Part shown: piece by piece, positions 1-7,428 of the stretch
Layout of the letters: each line of letters begins with the position of its first letter
Numbering within the stretch: the first letter of the stretch is position 1
Assembly (NCBI GenBank): GCA_905233855.1
Contig: CAJOGA010000002.1
Span: 1-46,370, forward strand
Source: an uncultured Clostridia bacterium
Lineage (GTDB): Bacteria; Bacillota; Clostridia; UBA1381; CAJOGA01
DNA length: 46,370 nt
Reading direction: 5' to 3'
Notes under the pieces: model-generated
The model's database searches: none
Told to the model about the DNA's origin: nothing
What the model saw: only the letters and a program-made list of their open reading frames with translations
Translations under genes and position numbers: made by a program

Positions 1-1
1 C

Positions 2-277
2 TTGGGCGTATTGCTCATACCTGTGCTTTATTATACCATAATCGGTATATTCGGAGCAGTTCCCGATTGGATCAATATTCTTATGTTTTATGTAACGGCG
101 GCAATTGTATACATAACGGAAACAAAGCTTTTAAAAAACAACCGTCTGAATTGCAAATCACCGAAAACAGCGGTAACATTTTTACTTTTAATTGCGTTAA
201 CTTTGTCAGCATTAACATTTTTCCCACCGCACATTCCGTTGTTTGAAGACCCTATTACCAAAACATACGGTATATGA
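2..277 (+). CDS. DUF6512 family membrane protein, C-terminal part (5' truncated)
   Basis: The reading frame enters from the left edge, so the true start lies outside the window and the TTG at position 2 is probably internal. About 91 residues are visible. They hold three hydrophobic segments (roughly residues 3-20, 25-38 and 56-74) and end in the pattern PPHIPLFEDPITKTYGI. That ending, together with YYTIIGIFG, is how I remember the C-terminus of the DUF6512 family, small integral membrane proteins of unknown function. No function is proposed. A bidirectional hairpin terminator follows the stop directly and separates it from the convergent transporter gene. Confidence 0.65.
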   Translation: MGVLLIPVLYYTIIGIFGAVPDWINILMFYVTAAIVYITETKLLKNNRLNCKSPKTAVTFLLLIALTLSALTFFPPHIPLFEDPITKTYGI

Positions 278-283
278 AATAAT

Positions 284-320
284 AAAACCTCTTTTGTTAA
301 TGAGAGCAAAAGAGGTTTTT
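284..320. terminator. Bidirectional intrinsic terminator
   Basis: A 13-bp perfect stem, AAAACCTCTTTTG (284-296) pairing with 307-319, has a 10-nt loop. It is flanked by A-runs and T-runs on the two sides, so it can serve both the DUF6512 gene (plus) and the EamA gene (minus), which converge here. Confidence 0.85.
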
Positions 321-330
321 GGTTATACAT

Positions 331-1260
331 TCAAAGCCGAAATAATTTATTAAGTTTTCCGAAACAAGCCGTCAATTTTGTTTTGACGAAATTCAACCTT
401 ATTTTCCGTGTCTTGCACCTATACTTTGTACGGCTATTCCTCCAACGATAAACAAAAGTGCCGCTACCGATTGCAGATGTATTTTTTCGCCGAAAGATGA
501 CGGACAAAAACGGCGTCAAATAGGCGAGATTTGCAATTGACGCGGTGTTTTCGCTGCCTTTTAATGCCAATGCCCACAATAAATATGCGACGGCGTCAAC
601 AAAAATACCGAGCCAGAGAAGTCCTATCAACTGTATGCCGCTGACGGGCACCCAGCTTTCCAGCATCGCTCCCGACAAAGCGGCACATACGGCAACAGTC
701 AGCCATATAACCGTCATTGTTATGTTTTGATCGTAATCCGCTTTTTTGTTAAGCACAGAGAACAGACCGTAGCAAGCTGCGGCAAGAACACAGCATATGA
801 TGCCGCCGGTTTTGTTTGCACTTTGTCCGCCTTCCATACCCAGAGAAAGTATGATAATCCCTATAAATGAACATATCATTGCCAGCCCTTTCTTCAGCGT
901 CATTTTTTCTTTCAATATGATGACGGAAAAAACAACCAGCATAATCGGCCAAAGATAATTCAAAATACACGCATCCTGTGCCCCGATCCATGCCAGTCCC
1001 TGATAGTACAGAGCCGAGTACAGGAACAAGCCTATAAATCCAAGACCTGCCATCTTGACAAGCTGACCGCATGTATAGCTGCGAATAACCTTGATATGTC
1101 CCGAAATGATATTGATTATGAGCAAAAACGCAAACGCAAAAAAGCTGCTGACCGATAAAGCCTCCAGGTTCGGTATCTCTGTCAGAAGACTTTTAACCAC
1201 AGGAGCCAGGGTTGCCCATATGATGACCGTTGTAATACAAAAAATCAGTTGCTTTTTCAT
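331..1260 (-). CDS. EamA/DMT-family transporter with frameshifted C-terminus
   Basis: Inner-membrane drug/metabolite superfamily transporter with about ten predicted transmembrane helices in two EamA repeats; the substrate cannot be predicted. I start it at the ATG at 1260 (MKKQLIFC) because AAGGAA lies a few bases upstream; an in-frame TTG at 1281 has no such site. The fit to the family holds up to NLAYLTPFLSVIF. After that the frame gives a basic, non-membrane tail (RRKNTSAIGSG and on) ending at 331. Reading one base over from about position 492 gives GEKIHLQSVAALLFIVGGIA and then a stop at 399-401, which is the normal last EamA helix. So one extra base near 491-495 has shifted the frame, either as a real mutation or a sequencing error. 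Confidence 0.8.
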   Translation of the reverse strand: MKKQLIFCITTVIIWATLAPVVKSLLTEIPNLEALSVSSFFAFAFLLIINIISGHIKVIRSYTCGQLVKMAGLGFIGLFLYSALYYQGLAWIGAQDACILNYLWPIMLVVFSVIILKEKMTLKKGLAMICSFIGIIILSLGMEGGQSANKTGGIICCVLAAACYGLFSVLNKKADYDQNITMTVIWLTVAVCAALSGAMLESWVPVSGIQLIGLLWLGIFVDAVAYLLWALALKGSENTASIANLAYLTPFLSVIFRRKNTSAIGSGTFVYRWRNSRTKYRCKTRKIRLNFVKTKLTACFGKLNKLFRL

Positions 1261-1357
1261 CTTGATTTCCTTCTTGTTCAAATGAAGTATATCGGAGACA
1301 ACGGCACGCAGAATTTAAAAATACCCGACGCACCGGTGCCGACGTGTTTTTAACAAT

Positions 1358-1386
1358 ATAATAAACAGCATATGAAAAAAAGTCAA
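1358..1386 (-). promoter_or_regulatory. Promoter of the EamA transporter gene
   Basis: On the minus strand TTGACT (1386-1381) and TATTAT (1363-1358) are separated by 17 bases, about 100 bases upstream of the start at 1260. A ten-base palindrome GCACCGGTGC (1330-1339) lies just downstream in the predicted leader and could be an operator or a small hairpin. Confidence 0.6.
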
Positions 1387-1404
1387 TAGCCGGCGTTGCA
1401 TATG

Positions 1405-1437
1405 AAAAATAAACGGCACGGATAAAATCCGTGCCGT
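1405..1437 (-). terminator. Intrinsic terminator of the NhaC-family gene
   Basis: An 11-bp stem (ACGGCACGGAT, 1413-1423, pairing with 1427-1437) with a 3-base loop is followed on the minus strand by a T-rich stretch. It lies 23 bases past the antiporter stop. Confidence 0.85.
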
Positions 1438-1459
1438 AAGTTAGTAACTTATTTTGATT

Positions 1460-3067
1460 TTACTGATTAGCTTTTTTTGAAATATAAAGCTTCATAAGAA
1501 GCAATACGCCAATCATAAGCACTATAGCCAGCGGAAGTGTAATCCATACATTCTGAACAAATGCAGCGATGATGTAGGAAACCGTCGAAACACCGGCAAC
1601 CAAAAGTGCGTAAGGTATTTGTGTGGACACATGGATGATATGGTTACACTGTGCACCTGTGGACGCCATAATTGTTGTATCGGAAATAGGCGAGATATGG
1701 TCGCCGCAAACGGCACCTGCCAGACACGCGGAGATTACAATTATCAACATTTCGCTTGAAGCCGGGAATACCGCAACAACGATAGGAAGCAGGATTCCGA
1801 ATGTGCCCCAGGATGTGCCTGTGGCAAATGCCAAGCCCAGAGCAACAAGGAACACAATAGCCGGCAGGAAGAACTGAAGACCGGCAGCACTCTTATCCAC
1901 AAGACCTGCAACAAAGGCATCCGCACCCAGCATAGATGTGATGCCGCTGAGCGTCCAGGCAAAGGTGAGTATTAAAATTGCGGGAACCATGGCGTTAAAG
2001 CCTTTAACCACACATTTTGAAAAATCTTTGAATGTAATTACGCGGCGTGGAATGTAGAGCAAGAACGTGAACACGAGAGCGATAAACGAACCCCATACAA
2101 GACCCACAGAGGCATCGCAGTCAGCAAATGCTTCTATGAAACCGGCTTCGCCGCTGAAAAATCCGCCGGTGTATACCATACCGCCGATGCAGGAGATAAT
2201 TAATACGATTACCGGGAGAATCAAGTCTATAATCTTTCCTTTTGAAGAGCTTTCTTCAACTTCTTCGCTTGCAAACGTACGGTCGTCGGTGCTGAACAAA
2301 TCGCCGTTTTCTGCGTTTTGTTCGTTTTTAGCCATAGGGCCAAAATCCATTTTCAACACAACCATGGTGATGATAGTTACCAATGTCAGCAATGCGTAAA
2401 AGTTATACGGTATTGCACGGATAAACAAATCCAAGCCGTCGTAGCCTTCAACAATGCCTGTTACGGCTGCTGCCCAAGAAGAAATAGGGGCGATAATACA
2501 AACAGGTGCCGCGGTGGCATCTATAATATAAGCGAGTTTTGCTCTTGAGATTTTGAATTTATCGGTAACGGGACGCATAACGCTGCCGACTGTCAGACAG
2601 TTAAAATAGTCGTCGACAAAAATCAGCACACCCAAAGCAAAGGTTGAAAGCAACGCACCTTTTTTTGATTTAATGCGATTGGATGCCCAACGTCCATAAG
2701 CCGCACTTCCGCCCGACTTATTCATCAGTGCGACAATAATGCCAAGAATTACCAGGAAAATCAAAATGCCAACATTCCACGGGTCGGAAAGCTTTTCCAT
2801 CATGGCACCGGTAAAAATGGTGTTTATTGTTCCTTCAAAGCTGAAGTTTGCATAAAGAAGTCCGCCTGTAAGAATTCCGATAAAAAGCGAAAAATAAACT
2901 TCTTTAGTGATAAGTGCCAGCACAATCGCAATAACCGGCGGTAAAAGCGACCAAGCACTCTGATAGAACCACGATGCAGCTTCTTCTGCCTCAGCGGCCA
3001 TACATACAAGCGGCACGCCAACGAACAGAAGAACCAATGATATTATAGCCAAAAGTTTCTTTTTCAA
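1460..3067 (-). CDS. Na+/H+ antiporter, NhaC family
   Basis: Polytopic membrane protein of about 535 residues that probably exchanges sodium (or an organic ion) for protons. The conserved stretches ATGTSWGTFGILLPI and CGDHISPISDTTIMAS are hallmarks of NhaC/YuiF-type transporters. The hydrophobic N-terminus is followed by a short acidic segment (AAEAEEAASW) that may lie outside the membrane. A charged cytoplasmic loop (KNEQNAENGDLFSTDD and on) splits the two halves. I choose the TTG at 3067 because GGAGGG lies 8 bases upstream; an in-frame TTG at 3091 lies upstream of that site. The exact transported substrate is not readable; some relatives exchange malate and lactate. Confidence 0.85.
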   Translation of the reverse strand: MKKKLLAIISLVLLFVGVPLVCMAAEAEEAASWFYQSAWSLLPPVIAIVLALITKEVYFSLFIGILTGGLLYANFSFEGTINTIFTGAMMEKLSDPWNVGILIFLVILGIIVALMNKSGGSAAYGRWASNRIKSKKGALLSTFALGVLIFVDDYFNCLTVGSVMRPVTDKFKISRAKLAYIIDATAAPVCIIAPISSWAAAVTGIVEGYDGLDLFIRAIPYNFYALLTLVTIITMVVLKMDFGPMAKNEQNAENGDLFSTDDRTFASEEVEESSSKGKIIDLILPVIVLIISCIGGMVYTGGFFSGEAGFIEAFADCDASVGLVWGSFIALVFTFLLYIPRRVITFKDFSKCVVKGFNAMVPAILILTFAWTLSGITSMLGADAFVAGLVDKSAAGLQFFLPAIVFLVALGLAFATGTSWGTFGILLPIVVAVFPASSEMLIIVISACLAGAVCGDHISPISDTTIMASTGAQCNHIIHVSTQIPYALLVAGVSTVSYIIAAFVQNVWITLPLAIVLMIGVLLLMKLYISKKANQ

Positions 3068-3102
3068 CGCCAAATCCCTCCAAAAAAACAAAAATTTGTT
3101 AA

Positions 3103-3132
3103 ATTATATCATATTTTGTTTGGATTTGTCAA
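3103..3132 (-). promoter_or_regulatory. Promoter of the NhaC-family gene
   Basis: On the minus strand a consensus TTGACA (3132-3127) and TATAAT (3108-3103) have an 18-base spacer, about 40 bases before the TTG start. Confidence 0.75.
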
Positions 3133-3174
3133 TTTATTTTGTGTAATTTTTAAAATTAAAAAGGCGGAAATTTG

Positions 3175-3203
3175 TTGTTTTCAGATTGATGATTTCGTAT
3201 AAT
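3175..3203 (+). promoter_or_regulatory. Promoter of the second EamA gene
   Basis: TTGTTT (3175-3180), a 17-base spacer and TATAAT (3198-3203). The short leader then contains an inverted repeat AAACATACG (3215-3223) and CGTATGTTT (3242-3250), which could form a hairpin just before the ribosome binding site. Confidence 0.6.
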
Positions 3204-3267
3204 AGAATTATCGGAAACATACGAGGTCAAAAAGCCGTTTCCGTATGTTTGCTTTAGGAGGAGACAC

Positions 3268-4149
3268 ATGAAAAAAAACACACTGAAAGGGAATCTTATT
3301 CTGTTGCTCACGGCTGTGATTTGGGGAATCTCTTTTGTATCTCAACGAGTAGGAATGGAATATATCAAGCCCAACACCTTCAACGGACTGCGTACCATAC
3401 TTGGTGCAATCGTGCTTGTGCCGTTTATTATTTTCAGAGATAAAACACTCAAGAGCAAAAAGAGCGATAAAAAGCTTCTGATAACGGGCGGAGCGGTATG
3501 CGGTGTGTTGCTTTGTCTTGCCAGCACCATTCAAACATGGGGAATGGTTTATACAACATCGGGGAAAAGCGGGTTCATCACCGCAATGTATATGATTTTT
3601 GTTCCGATAATAGGTCTGTTTATCGGCAAAAAGCTCAGAGCACTTACAGTTTTGGGCATTGCGGTAGGCGTTGCCGGAATGTATCTGCTGTCGATACACG
3701 GCGGAGACCTTTCTTTGAACAAAGGAGACCTTTTAACACTTATTTGTGCCGTGATTTTTGCCTTTCATATTCTTGTCATCGACCGTCTGTCCGGCGATGT
3801 GGACGGGGTAAAGCTTGCCTGTTTGCAGTTTTTTGTGGCAGGAAGCATTAATCTTATATTGATGTTTTTGTTTGAAAAACCCGACTGGAGCATGATACGC
3901 GTCTGCACAGTTCCGATTTTGTATTCGGGCATAATGAGCTGCGGCACGGCATACACCCTGCAGATAATCGGTCAGCAATACACCGAACCGACGCCGGCGT
4001 CTATTATTATGAGCTTAGAGTCGGTGTTTGCCGCACTTGCCGGCTGGATTTTGCTTAACGAGGCAATGACGCCCGCCGAAATACTGGGCTGTGTTCTGAT
4101 GTTTGCCGCTATCGTGGTGGTACAGCTTCCGAAAAAAGAAAAAAACTGA
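3268..4149 (+). CDS. EamA/DMT-family transporter
   Basis: A 293-residue drug/metabolite superfamily permease with ten hydrophobic helices in two EamA repeats. The first repeat opens with LLLTAVIWGISFVSQRVGM. The second contains the conserved ESVFAALAGWILLNEAM pattern near the C-terminus. The start ATG has TAGGAGGAG 5 bases upstream. It has its own promoter and a terminator, so it is probably a single-gene unit. It is intact, unlike the relative at 331-1260, and the two are clearly different in sequence. Substrate unknown. Confidence 0.9.
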   Translation: MKKNTLKGNLILLLTAVIWGISFVSQRVGMEYIKPNTFNGLRTILGAIVLVPFIIFRDKTLKSKKSDKKLLITGGAVCGVLLCLASTIQTWGMVYTTSGKSGFITAMYMIFVPIIGLFIGKKLRALTVLGIAVGVAGMYLLSIHGGDLSLNKGDLLTLICAVIFAFHILVIDRLSGDVDGVKLACLQFFVAGSINLILMFLFEKPDWSMIRVCTVPILYSGIMSCGTAYTLQIIGQQYTEPTPASIIMSLESVFAALAGWILLNEAMTPAEILGCVLMFAAIVVVQLPKKEKN

Positions 4150-4217
4150 TGCGAATAAAAAACGGATTTTGCATCGTAGCGCTACACAGCCTGCTATATT
4201 ATTTTAAACAAACACAT

Positions 4218-4265
4218 AAAAACACCCTTAATACTTTCTCATTACTAAATATTAAGGGTGTTTTT
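4218..4265. terminator. Bidirectional intrinsic terminator
   Basis: A 16-base arm (4218-4233) containing ACACCCTTAATA pairs with 4250-4265, with a 16-base loop and A/T runs on either side. It separates the EamA gene from the convergent lipoprotein gene. Confidence 0.85.
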
Positions 4266-4338
4266 ATTTTTGAACTGATAATCTACCGAACAAGGAAATT
4301 AATCTTTAATCTTTTTAATGTTCTATACGGCAACAGCA

Positions 4339-4971
4339 TCATTTATTCAATGCTGCTAAAGCTGTTTTGAGTTGAATTGTCTGTATAGCGTCATACATTC
4401 CGCCTAACAGAGCATTTAAGAAATCATCATCCGATTCTATATTCCAAACCTTGTCTTCACCTTTAACAACTGTAATAACAGCTGTGTTTGTTACCGTCGC
4501 AAGATTCGGTTTGGTAACACTCTCTATAAACATTTCTTCCATCTTTTGGCTTGTTTCTTCTTCTGTCGGTTGTTGGGCAGAACTCAAGCTTGAAGAGAAT
4601 GCATACTGTATTGCGCGTGCAAAAAAATCTGTAAAAACAGGTTTCATATCGATATTCGTAATATCAACAGTAACTTCAACCGTAGAGTTGTCTATCTTTT
4701 CCGATGAAACTATTTTATAATCCAGTTGTTTGAACATACTTTGCATAAACGTTTCAGGGTTTGATATAAATGAGTCTTCTTCATCGCCGGCATTCATCAA
4801 ATCAGCCACGTTCATATATTCGGATATCTTTTCCAAATCAGCCTGCTTCAGCGACGCAAACAAACCGTTTACCGTTTTCTCGGCCTTATTTATTTCTCCA
4901 CAACCTGTAAAAGAAAATATCATCGTAAATACCAATAAAACTGCTGTTAAACCTCTTGAAATTTCTTTCAT
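4339..4971 (-). CDS. Predicted lipoprotein of unknown function
   Basis: A 210-residue secreted protein with a type II signal peptide: a basic start (MKEISRG), a hydrophobic core and a lipobox SFTGC whose Cys is residue 24. The mature part begins EINKAEKTVNGLFASLKQAD, then alternates predicted helix and strand, with a region of valine-rich strands around residues 95-110. The overall plan resembles clostridial lipoproteins of the DUF5105/DUF4878 kind (small NTF2-like fold), but I cannot place it firmly. AAAGGAGGAG lies 8 bases before the ATG. The 64-base gap to the upstream aldolase-like gene on the same strand allows co-transcription. Confidence 0.75.
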   Translation of the reverse strand: MKEISRGLTAVLLVFTMIFSFTGCGEINKAEKTVNGLFASLKQADLEKISEYMNVADLMNAGDEEDSFISNPETFMQSMFKQLDYKIVSSEKIDNSTVEVTVDITNIDMKPVFTDFFARAIQYAFSSSLSSAQQPTEEETSQKMEEMFIESVTKPNLATVTNTAVITVVKGEDKVWNIESDDDFLNALLGGMYDAIQTIQLKTALAALNK

Positions 4972-5035
4972 AAAAGCTCCTCCTTTTTTCTTTTAATAGA
5001 TTGAATATATACACTTAATATTGCAGAATTCACTA

Positions 5036-6325
5036 TTAATTCAATTTAAATGCAACATTGATTTCTTCTATCTCTTCATCATTTATCATAACAATTTCGC
5101 CAAGGTCTTTGGCTTCTATTATAGCCTTTGCACTGTACTCCAACACTTCAAGTCTGTCAAAAGCGTTGACAAGCGAATTACCCAGTGCAATTATACAGTC
5201 GTTTTCGACCAAAACCACGGGTGTTTTTGTTGAAAGCTCCTTTGCGGTAAGCTCCGGCTGCATAAAGCTTGAACCAAACGGCAACTCTCCGACATCTCTC
5301 AAAGCAATATAGCTTTCAGGTATAAGTCTTGAATCAAACGTTGCATCGGTTACCGCAAACGCCATGATGTACGGCGGATGCGCGATGATAATAGAGTTTA
5401 TGTCAGGATGCGTTTCATATATATACTTATGCAAAAGCACCGATCTGCTCGGGTCCTTCCCTGCCTCTTTTTTGCCGTTTTCAATTCTTACCAAGTCTTT
5501 AGGCTCTATGTATTTTCTGTCAACTCCGTATGGAGTTATGATAAAATTGTTGCCATCGATTCTCTCTGAGAATGTGCCCTGTGTTGCTGTGAAAAGCTGT
5601 TGGTCATAAGAACGGTGAATAAATTCACAAATCTTATTTCTGGCATCGCGTTCAGCACTTGAATAGCTTTCAACGGTAAACTCTTCAAGATGTGCATTAT
5701 TTTTTAGCTTTGATATTTCTATATGACGATTTGACAACCCCCGAGGAGTGCCGATTTTTATGGCATTGATCTGCAAACGTGCACAAAATTCCAATGTTTC
5801 AAACGCCATAAATGCGGAAAACAAGTCTTTCTGTGCCAAAACAACGCCGTGATTTTCCATCATAACCGTGTTTATTCCTTTTGCAAAAACATCAGCTATT
5901 TTCTCTCCAAGCTGCAAGCTACCCGGTAAATCATACGGTGCATACTCAATCTTTCCGCAAATGATATTTGCATTAGGGATGAGCGATGTGTCGGGAATTT
6001 TTCTGACGATGGAAAAGGCAACAAGTGTCGGCGGATGCGCATGTAATATCGCACGCACATCAGGTCTTCTCTTATACACATCCATATGGAACGGAAGCTC
6101 TATGGACGGTTTATGCGGTCCTATAACCGTTCCGTCTGCCTTTACGCACATAATATCGTCGTGAGTTAAAGTACCCTTGTCAATGCCGCTCGGAGTTATC
6201 CAAATATCTCCGTTATCGTCTTTAATAGACAGGTTTCCGCCGGATGTCGTTGTCATACCGTAGTGATAAATTCTGTCCATTATTGTAACCAGCTGGTCTG
6301 CCGGATGCATTAATCTGATATCCAT
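5036..6325 (-). CDS. Tandem class II aldolase/adducin-domain protein
   Basis: A 429-residue protein made of two class II aldolase/adducin domains (about 10-195 and 225-405). The family includes L-fuculose-phosphate and L-ribulose-phosphate enzymes that use a zinc ion held by three histidines plus a catalytic Glu. The first domain keeps these: Glu76, His95 and His97 (HAHPP), His159 (ENHG) and the SGGNLS phosphate loop. The second domain has lost them at the equivalent places: Ser295, Ile314 before AHPP and Asp376 in ENDC. It therefore looks like a structural or regulatory copy. No sugar kinase, isomerase or transporter is next to it, so the substrate is open. Confidence 0.85.
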   Translation of the reverse strand: MDIRLMHPADQLVTIMDRIYHYGMTTTSGGNLSIKDDNGDIWITPSGIDKGTLTHDDIMCVKADGTVIGPHKPSIELPFHMDVYKRRPDVRAILHAHPPTLVAFSIVRKIPDTSLIPNANIICGKIEYAPYDLPGSLQLGEKIADVFAKGINTVMMENHGVVLAQKDLFSAFMAFETLEFCARLQINAIKIGTPRGLSNRHIEISKLKNNAHLEEFTVESYSSAERDARNKICEFIHRSYDQQLFTATQGTFSERIDGNNFIITPYGVDRKYIEPKDLVRIENGKKEAGKDPSRSVLLHKYIYETHPDINSIIIAHPPYIMAFAVTDATFDSRLIPESYIALRDVGELPFGSSFMQPELTAKELSTKTPVVLVENDCIIALGNSLVNAFDRLEVLEYSAKAIIEAKDLGEIVMINDEEIEEINVAFKLN

Positions 6326-6376
6326 TTTATTATCTCCAATCTGCCGTTTTATATCGGTTTTTTATATAATGTTAAA

Positions 6377-6405
6377 ATTTTATCACAACATAAAGCAAAA
6401 TACAA
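6377..6405 (-). promoter_or_regulatory. Promoter of the class II aldolase-like gene
   Basis: On the minus strand TTGTAT (6405-6400), 17 bases, TAAAAT (6382-6377), about 50 bases before the ATG at 6325. Confidence 0.55.
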
Positions 6406-6451
6406 GTTTTATTGACAGATTTTATCGAAAAAACTGATTTTATTAAAGATA

Positions 6452-6480
6452 TTGCGTTTGGAGTGATATTGTTGTAAAAT
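6452..6480 (+). promoter_or_regulatory. Promoter of rsmG
   Basis: TTGCGT (6452-6457), a 17-base spacer and TAAAAT (6475-6480), 28 bases before the rsmG start. Confidence 0.55.
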
Positions 6481-6508
6481 AAAACAAAAAACAAGAAAGG
6501 TTTTTAAT

Positions 6509-7228
6509 ATGATTTTTGACGATATATTGCTCAACGGCTCGGGAAAAATGAATATTGACATATCCTCATCTCAACTGGATATGGTTAAACAATACTCGTC
6601 TTTACTGCTTGCATGGAACGAAAAAATCAATCTTACAGCCATAACCTCTCCCGAGGAAATTGCAACAAAGCATTTTTTAGACAGCTTCACCCCGCTTACC
6701 ACCGGATATATACCGTCCGACGCAAGCGTGATAGACGTCGGCACAGGTGCAGGATTTCCCGGCTTGCCTATGAAGATAGCAAGCAGCGGTATAAAACTCA
6801 CTCTGCTTGACAGCCTGAATAAACGTATTAACTTTTTAAAAACTGTTATTGATGAACTGTCGCTTACCGATACCGAGTGCGTACACAGCAGAGCGGAAGA
6901 TGCCGGACACGACAAAAAATTCCGTGAAAGCTTTGATGTTGCAGTGTCCAGAGCCGTGGCAAACATGAGCTCTCTTGCCGAGCTTTGCCTGCCTTTTGTA
7001 AAAGTCGGCGGTGTGTTTATGGCTTTGAAAGGGCCGATGGCAGACGAAGAGCTTTCAAAGGCGTCAAACGCAATCCAAACATTGGGCGGACGCTTAGAGA
7101 AGGTTGTCAGCGTTCAGATTCCTTTTTCGGATTTGTCGCACAAAATTGTCGTGATAAAAAAAGACCGACATACACCGACACAATATCCCAGAAAAGCTCC
7201 TGCACCGACCAAAACGCCCATAAATTAA
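6509..7228 (+). CDS. rsmG: 16S rRNA (guanine527-N7)-methyltransferase RsmG
   Basis: Methylates N7 of G527 in 16S rRNA using S-adenosylmethionine. The 239-residue length is typical. Family marks are LLAWNEKINLTAI, then the SAM-binding loop VIDVGTGAGFPG (residues 74-85), LLDSLNKRINFL, SRAVANM, and a basic C-terminus ending in the usual YPRKxxxPxxxP pattern. AAGAAAGG precedes the ATG at 6509. As in Bacillus, the next gene encodes a Noc/ParB-type protein, but mnmG is not upstream here. Loss of this enzyme is known in other bacteria to give low-level streptomycin resistance; nothing here suggests loss. Confidence 0.95.
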   Translation: MIFDDILLNGSGKMNIDISSSQLDMVKQYSSLLLAWNEKINLTAITSPEEIATKHFLDSFTPLTTGYIPSDASVIDVGTGAGFPGLPMKIASSGIKLTLLDSLNKRINFLKTVIDELSLTDTECVHSRAEDAGHDKKFRESFDVAVSRAVANMSSLAELCLPFVKVGGVFMALKGPMADEELSKASNAIQTLGGRLEKVVSVQIPFSDLSHKIVVIKKDRHTPTQYPRKAPAPTKTPIN

Positions 7229-7273
7229 ATAAAAATAAATAAAATCAGGACATTTTATAGGGAACGCTTTTTC

Positions 7274-7301
7274 TTTACAATATGGTAAATTATGGTATTA
7301 T
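7274..7301 (+). promoter_or_regulatory. Promoter of noc
   Basis: TTTACA (7274-7279), 16 bases, TATTAT (7296-7301). It predicts a leader of about 120 bases before the noc start, which holds the long hairpin at 7365-7404. Confidence 0.5.
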
Positions 7302-7364
7302 TGTAAATGTAAAGCGTGTCCCTTTTTTATTTGATACGCTTTCCGAACATCTTATCCCACACAC

Positions 7365-7404
7365 TTGCCCGACGGCTTTCCCCCACACAAAAACCGTCGG
7401 GCAA
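7365..7404 (+). promoter_or_regulatory. GC-rich hairpin in the noc leader
   Basis: TTGCCCGACGG (7365-7375) pairs perfectly over 11 bp with CCGTCGGGCAA (7394-7404) around an 18-base loop. No T-run follows, so it is not a standard terminator. It ends 24 bases before the noc ATG, near the ribosome binding site. It does not match the known parS or Bacillus Noc-binding palindromes. Confidence 0.6.
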
Positions 7405-7428
7405 AATCCCCCAAACGGAGAAAGTAAT

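Noticed and set aside
1330-1339. Palindrome GCACCGGTGC as a defined operator
   Set aside because: Ten bases only and a single copy; mentioned with the promoter but not claimed as a known site.
4149-4370. Open frame of 73 codons after the second EamA gene
   Set aside because: It runs through the bidirectional terminator hairpin, overlaps the end of the lipoprotein gene on the other strand, and has no ribosome binding site.
7228-7428. parS or Noc-binding consensus sites near noc
   Set aside because: No match to the parS 16-mer (TGTTTCACGTGAAACA) or the Noc palindrome (ATTTCCCGGGAAAT) was found here by eye.
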